Positions 12,087-26,599 of a DNA stretch of 64,000 nt are shown here, one piece after another. This stretch comes from Deltaproteobacteria bacterium Ga0077550 (GTDB taxonomy: Bacteria; Myxococcota_A; Polyangia; Nannocystales; Nannocystaceae). The stretch's first letter is position 1, and the number at the start of each line of letters is the position of its first letter. A model generated the notes under the pieces. The model did no database searches. It was not told the DNA's origin and saw only the letters and a program-made list of their open reading frames with translations. The position numbers and the translations under genes are program-made. The stretch covers positions 1-64,000 of the forward strand of contig LNFB01000095.1 of assembly GCA_001464385.1 (NCBI GenBank). The letters run 5' to 3'.

Positions 12087-12914
12087 ATGACCCCGGCTTC
12101 GCGGATCGCCTGCGCCCTCACGAGTCTCGCCCTGCTCGCCTGCACCGAGCCCGCGCCCAAGCCGGTCCCGGACGCCAAGGCGAAGGCCGACGCCAAGGCG
12201 AAGGCCGACGCCGAGGCGAAGGTCGACACGAAGGCGAAGGCCGACGCCAAGGCGAAGGCCGACGCCAAGGCGGGCCCCGACGTCGCGCCGACCACCGCCG
12301 TCGCGCCGCCGCCCGCAGTCGCCGAGCGGGTGTGGAACTTCGACGCCGAGGCCCCCGGCGCCGTCGCGGCCGGGTTCTCGCCCAAGCAGACCGGCGAGCA
12401 GGTCGACCCGGCGGCGACGTGGGCGGTGGTCGAAGAACCGACCGCGCCCTCGGGCGGCCGGGCGTTCGGCGTCACCAAGAGCGTCGGCGTGAACAAGACC
12501 TTCAACGTCGCGCTCGTCGACGGGACGTCGTACGGCGACCTCGAGATCAGCGTGATGCTGCGGCCGACCTCGGGCGAGAACAACAAGGGCGGCGGCTTCG
12601 TCTTCCGCGCCAAGGGTGAGAACGACCACTACGTCGCGCGGTGGAACCCGGTCGAGAACAACTTCCGCGTCTACGCGATGCTCGGCGGGGCGCGGGTCGA
12701 CATCGCCGCAGCGCCCCTCGAGCTCGACGCGACCGCCTGGCACAACCTGCGGGTCGTCGTCGCCGGCGAGAGCATCGAGTGCTTCATGGACGACGTGTCG
12801 ATCGTCCGCGCCACCGACAAGGCGCTGCCCGACGCGGGGATGATCGGGCTGTGGACCAAGGGCGACGCCGCGACGCTCTTCGACGATCTCACGGTCGAGA
12901 CCGCGGCGAAGTAG
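12087..12914 (+). CDS. Lipoprotein with Lys-Ala-Asp repeat linker and LamG-like domain
   Basis: This 275-residue lipoprotein has signal plus lipobox SLALLACT (Cys near 19). A linker of repeated DAKAKA units (about residues 28-65) follows. Then comes a beta-sandwich domain (about 80-275) with WNFDAEAPGAVAAGFSPKQT, YGDLEISVMLRP and WHNLRVVVAGESIECFMDD, the pattern of concanavalin-like carbohydrate-binding / DUF1080-type laminin-G folds. A role in glycan binding at the outer membrane is plausible; no catalytic residues are identifiable. The repeat linker almost equals that of the unrelated lipoprotein at 29639-30358. Confidence 0.75.
   Translation: MTPASRIACALTSLALLACTEPAPKPVPDAKAKADAKAKADAEAKVDTKAKADAKAKADAKAGPDVAPTTAVAPPPAVAERVWNFDAEAPGAVAAGFSPKQTGEQVDPAATWAVVEEPTAPSGGRAFGVTKSVGVNKTFNVALVDGTSYGDLEISVMLRPTSGENNKGGGFVFRAKGENDHYVARWNPVENNFRVYAMLGGARVDIAAAPLELDATAWHNLRVVVAGESIECFMDDVSIVRATDKALPDAGMIGLWTKGDAATLFDDLTVETAAK
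12165..12275 (+). repeat. In-gene 18-bp repeat encoding DAKAKA
   Basis: Repeated GACGCCAAGGCGAAGGCC-like units encode the flexible Lys/Ala/Asp linker of the surrounding lipoprotein. The same unit recurs at about 30187-30250. Confidence 0.7.
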
Positions 12915-12919
12915 GCCGC

Positions 12920-12950
12920 GCGGGCGGGGAGCCGAGCGCCCCCCGTCCGC
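12920..12950. terminator. Hairpin between convergent genes
   Basis: GCGGGCGGGG (12920-12929) pairs with CCCCGTCCGC (12941-12950) through ten positions, one of them G-U, with an 11-base loop. It lies in the 45-bp gap between converging genes. Confidence 0.45.
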
Positions 12951-12959
12951 AGGGACCTC

Positions 12960-14675
12960 TCACGCGGCGCGGCGACGTCGACCGCGGATCAGCGCGCCGA
13001 CGACGACGAGCAGCCACGGCGTGGTGCTCCGCGATCCGTCCGTGGTGCAGCCGCAGCCCGAGTCGCCGCTGGTCTCGCCGGGCCCGGTCGAGCTGCTGCT
13101 GCCGCCGTCGCCACCGGACGAGTCGCCGATCGGCCCGCCGCTGGTGTCGACGCCGACGGTCTCGCCGCCGCCGCCCGAGCCCGAACTCTCGCCGCCTTCG
13201 GAGCCGCCGGTGGTCCCGCCGGTCGTGCCGGAATCGGTGCCGCCGGTGGACGAGGTCTCGCCGCCCCCCGAGGAGCTCTCGCCCTCGGAGCTGCCGCCCT
13301 CGGAGCTCGACTCGGCGCTGTCGAGCTGACAGCTGGTGCAGCCGTCGAGGTCGACGTCGTTGCCGTCGTCGCAACCCTCGAAGCCGGCGAACACGAAGCC
13401 GTCACCGCAGCTGGCCAGGACGCACGCGCCGACGCAGGTGTCGGTGTTGTCGTCGTTCTGGTCGTCGCAGCCCTCGACCTCGTCCTGGATCACACCGTCG
13501 CCGCAGATCGCCGCGACGCAGCTGTTGCGACACGCGTCGGTGTCGACGTCGTTGCCGTCATCGCACTCCTCCGTGCCGGTGAACGTGTGGCCGTCGCCGC
13601 AGCTCGCCGGCACGCAGTTGTCGACGCAGGCGTCGTCCTGGGCGGTGTTGCCGTCGTCGCAGACCTCACCCGGATCGAGCGATCCGTTGCCGCACGGCGA
13701 GCACTCGGTCACCGACAGCGTGTACGGCCCGGTGTTGCCCGTGGCGCCGCCGACGACGAGCGAGTAGATGCCGGCCGCGTACGGGGTGCAGTCGAACCCG
13801 GAGGTCGTGCCGACGTAGTCGTCGTTGTAGGCGCAGAAGTTCTCGCCACCCGGGCAGCCGTCGACGATGGCGAGCTTGGTGTCGTACTCGCTGTCATCGA
13901 GGTCGATCTGCAGCCACGCCTCTTCTTGGACGACGAAGCGGAACACGTTCTCCGGGCCGCCCGTCGACTCCCAGCACGCGACTTCGGCAGGCTCGTCGAT
14001 GTCGTCGAGGGCGCCCGTGGTGGTGCCGGTGCGGGTGACGGTGATGCCGCTGCTCTGGGTCAGCGTCGAGATGTCGATGCTGGAGCCCGGGCACGACTCG
14101 GGGGAGCCCTCGCCGATCACGAGGTCATCGATCTGGAACGAGCCGCCCATCGTGGAGCCGCCCCCCGGCAGCCCGAAGTGGATCCGCTCGATGCGCTCGG
14201 GCGCCGCCACCCCCCAGAATGTCCCGCCGCCCGGCAGCGGGATGTCCTGGGTCGTGCCGTCGGCGAACGTGATGAACGCCGAGTATTGGTTGTTCAGATC
14301 GTGGCCGACGATCTGCAGGCCCACCGCGTTGATGCCCGCGTCGTTGCCGAGCGACGTCGTGAGGAACGACAGCTCGAACGATCCGTTGCACCCCGCGCAG
14401 TAGGTCCCGCCCGACACGATGTTCAGGTTCATGAACCCGGTCGTGTGGTAGTCGGTCTCGTTGAAGACCGCGCTCATCACGTCGTCGCTCTGGATGAAGA
14501 CGTAGCCCGGGTTCGAGTAGTCGTCGGTGATCCGATCGGCGATGTCGGCCTCGAAGGTGACGAGGTTGTCGTAGAAGACCGGTGTCGCGGCCAGGGCCTC
14601 ACCGCTCGTCGTCAGCGACGCGACGGCGGCGAGGGATGCGAGGGTGGTGATCGTGGTGAAGCGCGGGCAAGGCAT
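12960..14675 (-). CDS. Secreted DUF4215-type Cys-rich repeat protein with MYXO-CTERM tail
   Basis: This 571-residue exported protein has a signal peptide (residues 1-29, ending GEALAA), an N-terminal beta-sandwich of about 170 residues that includes FELSFLTTSLGNDAGINAVG, and a pre-peptidase-like domain (about 215-325; LQIDLDDSEYDTKLAIVDGC ... YSLVVGG). Four CGDG-x-CDDGN repeats of the myxobacterial Cys-rich/DUF4215 type follow (about 330-450). A long Ser/Gly/Glu stalk leads to SGDSGCGCTTDG plus a hydrophobic segment and RGRRRRAA, a MYXO-CTERM sorting signal. It is probably surface-anchored and binds something rather than catalysing. ATG 14675 gives the signal peptide. It diverges from the transporter gene. 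Confidence 0.8.
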   Translation of the reverse strand: MPCPRFTTITTLASLAAVASLTTSGEALAATPVFYDNLVTFEADIADRITDDYSNPGYVFIQSDDVMSAVFNETDYHTTGFMNLNIVSGGTYCAGCNGSFELSFLTTSLGNDAGINAVGLQIVGHDLNNQYSAFITFADGTTQDIPLPGGGTFWGVAAPERIERIHFGLPGGGSTMGGSFQIDDLVIGEGSPESCPGSSIDISTLTQSSGITVTRTGTTTGALDDIDEPAEVACWESTGGPENVFRFVVQEEAWLQIDLDDSEYDTKLAIVDGCPGGENFCAYNDDYVGTTSGFDCTPYAAGIYSLVVGGATGNTGPYTLSVTECSPCGNGSLDPGEVCDDGNTAQDDACVDNCVPASCGDGHTFTGTEECDDGNDVDTDACRNSCVAAICGDGVIQDEVEGCDDQNDDNTDTCVGACVLASCGDGFVFAGFEGCDDGNDVDLDGCTSCQLDSAESSSEGGSSEGESSSGGGETSSTGGTDSGTTGGTTGGSEGGESSGSGGGGETVGVDTSGGPIGDSSGGDGGSSSSTGPGETSGDSGCGCTTDGSRSTTPWLLVVVGALIRGRRRRAA

Positions 14676-14834
14676 GGGTGGGCTCGTGGGTCGGCGGTCA
14701 GGGGGCGCCGGGCCGTCGACCATGGTCGCACCAATGACGCGCGCGACGGCGAGCGCCCGGCAAATCGCCCCTGCTGCAAAGGTTTCGCGGGCCGCCGCGC
14801 TCCCCGGCCCCGCGATGCTGCACACTGCTCCGCG

Positions 14835-16451
14835 ATGGTCGACGTGCTCGCGGCCAACCCGCTGCTGCTGCTGTTCTGCGTCGCGGCGCTCGGGTTCGTC
14901 CTCGGACGCATCGAGATCGCGGGCATCGGGCTCGGCGTCTCCGCGGTGCTCTTCGCCGGCCTCGGCGTCGGCAGCCTCGATCCTGCGCTGCGCCTGCCCG
15001 ACATCGTGCTGCAGTTCGGCCTCGTGACCTTCGTCTACGTCGTCGGGCTGTCGACCGCGCCCGGCTTCTTCGCGGCGATGCGGCGGCGCGGGGTCCAGAC
15101 CGCCGCGCTCGCCGTCGGTGCAGTCGCCCTCGGGGCCGTGCTCGTGGTCGTCGGGGCGAAGCTCGGCCTCGCGGGGCCGACGGCGGCGGGGGTGTTCGCC
15201 GGCGCGCTGACCAACACGCCCGCGCTCGCGGCCGTCATCGACGCCCTGGGCCACACGGCGCTGGCCGGCGATCCGGGGCCCGTGCTCGGCTACTCGCTCG
15301 CCTACCCCGGCGGCGTGCTCGGGGTGCTCGCCGTGATCGCGCTGGCGCCGAAGGTCCTCGGCTTCGACCCCGCCCACGAGGTCGTCAGCCCCGAGGACGC
15401 GCCCGGCCTGGCGGGCGGCAAGCTCGAGCTGGTCGCGATCCGGATCACTCGGCCACTGCCGGAGATGTCGAGCCGCTTCCTGCGCGAGCGCCTCGGCCTC
15501 GCGGTCGCCTTCGGCCGAATGCGCCGCGGCGAGCAGACCTCGGTGGTCACCGACGATGTCGTGCTGCATGCCGACGACATCGTCACCGTCATCGGCGAGG
15601 CCACCGCGATCGCGGCCGCGGTCGCGGCGATGGGCGAGCGCAGCGACGCGCACCTCGAGTTCGACCGCAGCGTCGTCGACTATCGCCGGATCACCGTGTC
15701 CAACCCGCGCATCGCCCAGCGGCCGCTGGGCGAGCTGGGCCTCGACGCGCGCTTCGGGGCCCAGATCACCCGCGTGCGCCGGGGCGACGTCGAGTTCGTG
15801 CCCACGCCGCAGACCCAGCTCGAGCTCGGCGACGCCGTGCGGGTCGTCGCGCCCCGCGAGCAGATCGCCGCGACCTCGAGCTTCCTCGGCGACTCGCAGC
15901 GGGCGCTCGCCGAGATCGACGTGATCAGCTTCTCGCTCGGCATCGGCCTCGGGCTGCTCGTCGGGCTGATCCCGATCCCGCTGCCCGACGGCGGCCGGTT
16001 CACCCTCGGCCTCGCCGGCGGGCCGCTCGTGGTCGGCCTGCTGTTGGGTCGCACCGGACGTACGGGGCCCCTCGTGTGGACGCTGCCCCACGCCGCGAGC
16101 ATGACCCTGCGCCAGGTCGGCCTCGTGCTCTTCCTCGCCGGCGTCGGCACGCGCTCGGGCTGGGCCTTCGCCGAGGCAGTGAGGGACGGTGGCATCGCGC
16201 CGATCATCGGGCTCGGCGCGGTGGTCACGATCGTGGTCGCGTCGCTGACGGTGCTCGTCGGCACGCGCGTGCTCCACCTGCCCGGGGCCGTCGCCCTCGG
16301 GGTGGTCGCGGGCATCCAGACCCAGCCCGCGGCGCTGGCCTTCGCGATCGAGCGGACCAGGAACGAGATCCCCAGCGCGGGCTATGCCGCGGTGTACCCG
16401 GTCGCCACCGTGGCGAAGATCATCGTCGCGCAGCTGCTGCTGCGCCTGTGA
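14835..16451 (+). CDS. AspT/YidE-like transporter with central TrkA-C (RCK_C) pair
   Basis: This 538-residue inner-membrane protein has two membrane blocks (about residues 1-175 and 365-538, five to six helices each). They carry the duplicated asparaginate/YidE motif, with GVFAGALTNTPALAAVID and the matching GVVAGIQTQPAALAFAIE. Between them lie two soluble TrkA-C-type segments (about 195-355; LELVAIRITRPLP, VVLHADDIVTVIGEATA). Family members include aspartate:alanine exchanger AspT and uncharacterised E. coli YidE/YbjL, so a carboxylate or amino-acid exchanger is likely but the substrate is unknown. The start is ATG 14835, 159 bp from the divergent surface-protein gene. Confidence 0.82.
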   Translation: MVDVLAANPLLLLFCVAALGFVLGRIEIAGIGLGVSAVLFAGLGVGSLDPALRLPDIVLQFGLVTFVYVVGLSTAPGFFAAMRRRGVQTAALAVGAVALGAVLVVVGAKLGLAGPTAAGVFAGALTNTPALAAVIDALGHTALAGDPGPVLGYSLAYPGGVLGVLAVIALAPKVLGFDPAHEVVSPEDAPGLAGGKLELVAIRITRPLPEMSSRFLRERLGLAVAFGRMRRGEQTSVVTDDVVLHADDIVTVIGEATAIAAAVAAMGERSDAHLEFDRSVVDYRRITVSNPRIAQRPLGELGLDARFGAQITRVRRGDVEFVPTPQTQLELGDAVRVVAPREQIAATSSFLGDSQRALAEIDVISFSLGIGLGLLVGLIPIPLPDGGRFTLGLAGGPLVVGLLLGRTGRTGPLVWTLPHAASMTLRQVGLVLFLAGVGTRSGWAFAEAVRDGGIAPIIGLGAVVTIVVASLTVLVGTRVLHLPGAVALGVVAGIQTQPAALAFAIERTRNEIPSAGYAAVYPVATVAKIIVAQLLLRL

Positions 16452-16539
16452 CGGCACGCGAACGTCTTGCGCCCGCCGAGCAGCCGTTGCGCGGAGCCTT
16501 CGTGACCGCGCGCGACCGGGGCCTGCTACTCCCAGACCC

Positions 16540-16911
16540 ATGCTCGAGTACGGCGTTGTCTGGATCGATCACCACGAGGCCCGCATCTTCGAGGTCGGAC
16601 CCGAGGGTCTGCACTCCGAGGTGGTCAAGGCCCATCCGCACCCCAGGCCGCACGGCCATCGCACCCGTCAGAGCGACCACGCCGAGGGCGATGTGCACTT
16701 CTTCCACGACGTCGCCGGTGCGCTCGCCAAGCCCGACCAGATCCTCGTGGTCGGCCCCGGCACCGCGAAGCTGCAGTTCATGCGCTGGATGCACCAGCAC
16801 ACCCCGAAGATCGAGAACAAGGTCGTGTCCGTCGAGAGCGCGGATCACCCGACCGACGGGCAGCTCGCCGCGTACGTGAAGGCGTACTTCCACACCGACG
16901 AGCAGCCGTAG
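16540..16911 (+). CDS. Small eRF1-domain-3-like 'translational machinery' protein
   Basis: This 123-residue protein starts MLEYGVVWIDHHEARIFEVG, continues through a His-rich loop (HPHPRPHGHRT), then DVHFFHDVAGALAKPDQILVVGPGTAKLQFMRWMHQH. This is the pattern of small bacterial proteins related to domain 3 of eRF1/Pelota, where the 'GPG-x-AK' segment is conserved. Family members are annotated as translational-machinery or host-attachment-like proteins, with no firmly established role. A TGC-TACTCC box ends seven bases before the ATG, so the message may be leaderless. The next gene converges. Confidence 0.65.
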   Translation: MLEYGVVWIDHHEARIFEVGPEGLHSEVVKAHPHPRPHGHRTRQSDHAEGDVHFFHDVAGALAKPDQILVVGPGTAKLQFMRWMHQHTPKIENKVVSVESADHPTDGQLAAYVKAYFHTDEQP

Positions 16912-16936
16912 CAGGGTGCGGCTCGGCCCGACCGGA

Positions 16937-17395
16937 TCAGAGCCGCGGGGGATCGGCCAGCGGCGCGATCGGATGCGCTGCCAGTGCCTCGACTCGGCTC
17001 TCGTAGACCCGAGCTCGGACGCCGAGCATGCTCACCGCCAGCGTGGCCATCGAGGCGCCCAGACGGATCAGCATCGGAGCCTGCGGCGCCACGATGATCC
17101 CCACGTGCGTGATCCGGTCGCGACCGACGCTCGCCGCCCACGCGTTCATGCGGTTGCGGGCCGCGGTCTCGTAGCCGATCGAGGGGCCGAAGTCCTGGAA
17201 GAAGCAAAACGCGGCGCCGGGGAACCGCGCATCCATGGCGTCGTAGACCGGGCCGGACAGCCACCCTGCCGCGGCCTCGGTCAGCCGAGCGCCGGGACGC
17301 ATGACCACCATCAGGCCGGGCGGATCCGTGAACCATACGTCGCACGACCCGTCGGGCGCCGTGCTGTGGGGTTCGCCGCCGAACACTTGGGACAT
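16937..17395 (-). CDS. Conserved hypothetical protein, 152 residues
   Basis: It has no recognised family. It reads as a small alpha/beta protein: CDVWFTDPPGLMVVMRPGAR, LSGPVYDAMDARFPGAAFCF, FFQDFGPSIGYETAARNRMN and a last strand THVGIIVAP followed by a helix. The layout resembles STAS/SEC14-like or heme-NO-like small folds but is not diagnostic. Codon use is typical of its neighbours and the frame ends cleanly at 16937. It is co-directional with glpX, 68 bp after it, so may be read through from that gene. Confidence 0.55.
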   Translation of the reverse strand: MSQVFGGEPHSTAPDGSCDVWFTDPPGLMVVMRPGARLTEAAAGWLSGPVYDAMDARFPGAAFCFFQDFGPSIGYETAARNRMNAWAASVGRDRITHVGIIVAPQAPMLIRLGASMATLAVSMLGVRARVYESRVEALAAHPIAPLADPPRL

Positions 17396-17463
17396 CCGGC
17401 GTGATCGTCGCCTTTCGTGGGCGACTGTTCAAGGCCCGAGCCTCGAATCCGTGACCCAACGCC

Positions 17464-18420
<957 letters not shown>

Positions 18421-18440
18421 GGCGTGCTCCTTGTGCGGGG

Positions 18441-18458
18441 TCGACCCGCACGGGTCGA
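18441..18458. promoter_or_regulatory. Perfect 8-2-8 inverted repeat upstream of glpX
   Basis: TCGACCCG, CA, CGGGTCGA. It lies 21 bases before glpX and 41 after the thioesterase stop. It could be an operator, an attenuating hairpin or a terminator of the upstream gene. Confidence 0.45.
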
Positions 18459-18498
18459 TGGAGAGGCAGGGTCGACGGCGAGGGGCCGACAGGGGAAG

Positions 18499-18968
18499 TC
18501 AACGCGGGGTGTAACAGGATTCGAGCAGAGCGACCAGCGAGGCCGGCATGCGCGTCGGCCGGCCGTCGTCGATGCGGATGCACGCGTGGCGGGTCTGCGC
18601 CCAGAGCACCTCGAGCGGCGCCTCGAGGCCGAGGCGATCGCCCGGCTCGATCGTGATCACGTAGTCGAAGTGCACGCGCACGCTCGAGAGCGCCGAGATG
18701 CCGCAGTGCACGGACATGCGATCGTCGTAGCGGGCGAACGCGCGATAGCGCACTGCGACCTCGGTGAGCGGGAGGCCGAGGCCCAGCGGCTCGAACGCCG
18801 GCACGCTCATGCCGGCGGCGCGCAGCAATTCGACGCGCGCCGCCTCGAGGTAGCGCAGGTACGACGCGTGGTAGACGACGCCCATCTGATCCGTGTCGGC
18901 GAACAGCACCCGCGCCTGGTGAGCGAGGCGCATGGCCGTGCGATCGGGCGGCGCGAGGAACGGCGTGG

Positions 18969-18972
<4 letters not shown>
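18499..18972 (-). CDS. YbgC-type acyl-CoA thioesterase (hotdog fold)
   Basis: This 157-residue hotdog-fold protein has the 4-hydroxybenzoyl-CoA thioesterase/YbgC motif VLFADTDQMGVVYHASYLRY, with the catalytic Asp (DTDQMG) and the helix following. Length is normal for the family. It hydrolyses acyl-CoA thioesters; chain preference is unknown. Its ATG overlaps the stop of hom (ATGA at 18969-18972), so the two are translationally coupled, although no metabolic link is obvious. It is usually part of the tol-pal cluster in proteobacteria; that context is absent here. Confidence 0.85.
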
Positions 18973-23041
<4,069 letters not shown>

Positions 23042-23045
<4 letters not shown>

Positions 23046-24466
23046 CGACCCCACCGCCCGCGTGGCGCTCGCGACGACGCGCCGTACTGCTCGGCCTCGG
23101 CGCCGCGGCCCTGGCCGCATGCAAGCGCAAGAGCGCCCCGACCCTCGCCGAGGTCTGGGACGAGGAGCCCGTCGTCGAGCGGGCCGAGGCCATCGGGGCC
23201 CTCGCGCCGCCGTGGCCCGCACCGCAGCGCGGCCAGCTCGACAACGGCCTCATCCTGTTCGGCCTGCACGAGCCCGGCGGGATCGGCATGCGCGTTCGCC
23301 TGCTGATGCCGACGTCGATCGGCGCCGACTCGCCCCCGGGCGAGGCGGTCGCGGTCGCGGCCGAGCACGCCCGCTTCGACTGGCAGCGCCGGCTGCAGCG
23401 GTTCGGCGTGACGATCGCGGTCGAGCACGGTCCGCACCGCGTCGAGCTCGTCGCGACCGGCACCGACGCGCACCTGCCCACCACGCTCGCGGCCTTGCGG
23501 GCGGCGCTGTCGGCCTCGACGCCCGCCGGCCTCGACGGCGCGCGCGAGCGGTTGCTCGACGATCCGGCGGCTCGGCCCACGCTCGAGGTCGCCGCGAGCG
23601 CTGCGGTGCGATCGCTGTTCGGCATCGACGAGGGCGTCGATCCGAAGCGCCTCGCCGCGATGCCTCGGGCCGAGCTCGCCCTGCACTGGCAGCGCCTGGT
23701 CGATCCGCGGCGCTGCGTGCTGTTGGTGCACACCTCCGTGTCGGCCGAGGCGCTGAAGACCGAGCTGCGCCGCCTCACCGAGGGCTGGCGCGGCGTCGAC
23801 GGGGCCAAGCCCGCGCCGGTGCTGCAGCAGGCCACGGCGCGCCTGCGCTGGGCCGCGCCCCCGACCCCGGGCCGCACGCGCCTGCTCGCCGAGCCCGCGA
23901 CGCCGCTCGTGGTCGCGGCCGGCGGCAACGGACCCGCGACGCTCGTGCTCGGTCGCACCATCCCGCTGGCCGGCCCCGAGGATCGGGCGATGGCACGCCT
24001 CGCCCAACGCGTGGCGCAGGAGGAGTTCGACGCCAGCCTCGCGATCTGCGGCGACGTCGCGACGTTCTTGGTCGCGACGAACATCGGCCGCAGCGACGCC
24101 GACCGCGACGTGCAGCAGGCGGTGGGCGAGCTCGCGAGCTTCGCGGTCACGCGCCAGCCTCGACAGCGGCTGTTCGGCGCGGTGCAGCTGTGGCTCGGCG
24201 CCCGCGTGGTGGAGGCGAGCCTCGCGGGCGAGGACTGGACTCGGCTGTTCGCCCAGGCGATCGATCTCGCGGACACCGACGCCGCCATCGCGGGCGCCCT
24301 GGCGGGCGACGCCAAGCGCCAGCTCGCCATCGCCCCCGACGCCCTCGAGGCGTGGACCCGCAAGTGGCTGCAACCCCGCACCGGCGAGCCCGGCTGGGCG
24401 TGGGCCATCGCCGGCGCCGACCCGGCGACGGCGAAGCGGATCGAGCGGCTGACCGCGCTCGCGTAG
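23042..24466 (+). CDS. Second M16-like lipoprotein, catalytic motif absent
   Basis: This 474-residue protein starts with twin Arg and a lipobox, RSRRRAVLLGLGAAALAACK (Cys near 27), so is probably a Tat- or Sec-exported lipoprotein. The body has the M16 opening QLDNGLILFGLHEPGGIGMR and a late-lobe pattern of repeats, but the zinc helix reads PPGEAVAVAAEHARFD with no HxxEH. In active M16 systems one subunit carries zinc and the partner does not; here neither coupled gene has an intact site. It follows the previous gene with an ATGA overlap. Confidence 0.65.
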
Positions 24467-24542
24467 CAGGCCATCGCGAGCGACGCCGGGACCCGCCCGC
24501 GCCGCGACTGCGAGGGCGCGTGCGCGCAGCACCGCGGGCCGC

Positions 24543-24548
24543 TACCAT
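24543..24548 (+). promoter_or_regulatory. Possible -10 element (TACCAT)
   Basis: TACCAT ends 13 bases before ATG 24562, predicting a leader of about six bases. Confidence 0.35.
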
Positions 24549-24561
24549 CCGCGCGCTCGCC

Positions 24562-26574
24562 ATGCACCGCTCCTCCCCCGTCCGCCTCGCCGCCCTCGTC
24601 CTGCTCGCCACCGTCGCGGTCGCCCCGACCGCATGCATCGAGAAGCGACCCCGCCGCGACCGACGCGAGCCCGCCGCGGCGGCCCCCGTGGCCGCCCCGA
24701 TCGTCGACGCCACCGCGGTGGACGGCGCCTTCGATGCGCTCGTCGAGGGCGAGCGCTTCGTCGTGCCGATCCACGCCGACGATCCCGCCGAGGGCGCCGA
24801 GCTCCCCCTGGTGACGATCGTCGAGTTCAGCGACTTCGAGTGCCCGTTCTGCGGAAAGCTCGCGGCCAACATGGCGCAGATGGTGCTGCGCTACCCCGAG
24901 GACGTGCGGCTGGTGTTCAAGCAGTTCCCCCTGCCGATGCACCAGCACGCCGAGCCGGCGGCGCGCGCCGCCGTGGCCGCCCACGCCCAGGGCCAGTTCT
25001 GGCCCATGCACGACGCGCTCTTCGCCGACCGCACCAAGCTCGGCGACGCCGACATCACCGCGCACGCCCGCGCGTTGGGCCTCGACATGACCAAGTTCGC
25101 CGCCGACTTCGCCTCGCCGGCGACCGCGGCGAAGGTCTCCGCCGAGACGAACGAGGGCCGCGTCATCGAGGTCCAGTCGACCCCGACCTTCTTCGTCAAC
25201 GGGCGCAAGATCACCGGGGCCAAGGACGTCGAGGCGCTCGCGGCGATCGTCGAGGAGGAGCGCGCGGCGGCGAAGAAGCTGCTCGACGCCGGCGCCGCGC
25301 GGTCCGAGCTGTACGCCCGCTTCATGCACGCGGCCAAGCCCGGCGCCGGGCAGGCCAAGGCCGTCGATCCGACCCACAAGCGCGGCGAGGCCAGCAAGTC
25401 GACCAACTACGCGATCGGGCCGGGCTCCGGCCGCACGCCGACCGGTCCCGCCGATGCGTTGGTGACGATCGTCGCGTACGCCGACTACGGCTGCAAGGAG
25501 TGTGCGGCCGCGTTCGCGACCCTCGCGACCGCCCGCGAGGCCCACCCCGAGGTCCGCTTCGCGATGCGCTTCCTGCCGCAGACGCCCGCCTCCGAGGCCG
25601 CGTCGAAGGCCGCCCTCGCGGCCGACCTGCAGGGCAAGCTCTGGGACCTGCACCCGCGCCTCGTCGCGCTCGGCGAGGCCGTCGACGCCGCGGCCGCGCG
25701 CAAGGCCGCCGAGGCGACCGGCCTCGACATGGCGCGCTACGACGCCGACATCGCGTCGCCCACCGTCGCCGCGATGCTCGCGGAGGACAAGGGCGTCGTC
25801 GACACGATGCGCGGCACCGCCATGCCGCCCCTGCTCCTCGTCAACGGCCGCATCCTCGAGAACACGGCCAAGCCCGCCGATGTCGATGCGCTCGTCGCCG
25901 AGGAATCGAAGAAGGCCGACGCGTTCATCAAGACCGAGCAGATCAGCCAGGCCGAGGGCTTCGACGCGATGCTCCGGACCTGGCGCGGCTTCAAGCAGGT
26001 CGACGCCGTGCCCAAGGCGGTGCCGACCGCCGCGCCCGCCTCGGCCAAGGGCGTCGTCGGCAACACGCCCGTGCTCGGCGACGCCAAGGCGGCGAAGCTG
26101 ACCATCGTCGCGTGCACCGACCTCGACTGCCCCGCGTGTGCCCGCGGCGCGAAGACCCTGGGCGAGCTGCTCCCCGGCTACGGCACCGACGTCGCGCTGC
26201 AGTTCCGCCACCTCGTGCCGCCGGGCCGCACCGACGGCGACGTCGCCCACTTCGCGGCGATCGCCGCCGGCAAGCAGGGCAAGTTCTGGGAGATGCACGA
26301 CGCCTTGGTCCGCTCGCGCGCGGCCCGGAGCAACGCTGCGCTCGAGAAGATCGCCGCGGGCCTCGGCCTCGACGTCGCGAAGTGGAACGCCGATCGCAAG
26401 TCGACCGACCTCACCGCGCGCCTGCAGGAGGACACCGCCGCGTGCGGCTCCCTGGGCATGACCGGCCTGCCGTCGTGGAAGATCGGCGACGAGATCATCC
26501 AGGGCGCGCAGCCCAAGACCCGCTTCGCGGCGGCGATCGACAAGGCGCTGGGCAAGACGCCCGCCGCGAAGTGA
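24562..26574 (+). CDS. Lipoprotein with three tandem DsbA-like thioredoxin domains
   Basis: This 670-residue protein has a signal and lipobox (VAPTAC, Cys near 25), then three DsbA-type domains. The first has FECPFCGKLAANM (C94/C97) and STPTFFVNG with the cis-Pro. The second has YGCKECAAAFATL (C311/C314) and AMPPLLLVNG. The third has LDCPACARGAKTL (C523/C526) and GLPSWKIGD. All three keep a CxxC pair with different middle residues (PF, KE, PA), which should give different redox potentials. An envelope thiol oxidase, isomerase or reductase chain is inferred. Single-domain DsbA is about 200 residues, so this is a true triplication. Confidence 0.85.
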   Translation: MHRSSPVRLAALVLLATVAVAPTACIEKRPRRDRREPAAAAPVAAPIVDATAVDGAFDALVEGERFVVPIHADDPAEGAELPLVTIVEFSDFECPFCGKLAANMAQMVLRYPEDVRLVFKQFPLPMHQHAEPAARAAVAAHAQGQFWPMHDALFADRTKLGDADITAHARALGLDMTKFAADFASPATAAKVSAETNEGRVIEVQSTPTFFVNGRKITGAKDVEALAAIVEEERAAAKKLLDAGAARSELYARFMHAAKPGAGQAKAVDPTHKRGEASKSTNYAIGPGSGRTPTGPADALVTIVAYADYGCKECAAAFATLATAREAHPEVRFAMRFLPQTPASEAASKAALAADLQGKLWDLHPRLVALGEAVDAAAARKAAEATGLDMARYDADIASPTVAAMLAEDKGVVDTMRGTAMPPLLLVNGRILENTAKPADVDALVAEESKKADAFIKTEQISQAEGFDAMLRTWRGFKQVDAVPKAVPTAAPASAKGVVGNTPVLGDAKAAKLTIVACTDLDCPACARGAKTLGELLPGYGTDVALQFRHLVPPGRTDGDVAHFAAIAAGKQGKFWEMHDALVRSRAARSNAALEKIAAGLGLDVAKWNADRKSTDLTARLQEDTAACGSLGMTGLPSWKIGDEIIQGAQPKTRFAAAIDKALGKTPAAK

Positions 26575-26599
26575 GCCGCACGCCGCGGGCGTCCCGGCG

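Noticed and set aside
13021..13767. Pro/Ser-rich plus-strand frames
   Set aside because: They are the antisense image of the Ser/Gly stalk and Cys-rich repeats of the minus-strand surface protein.
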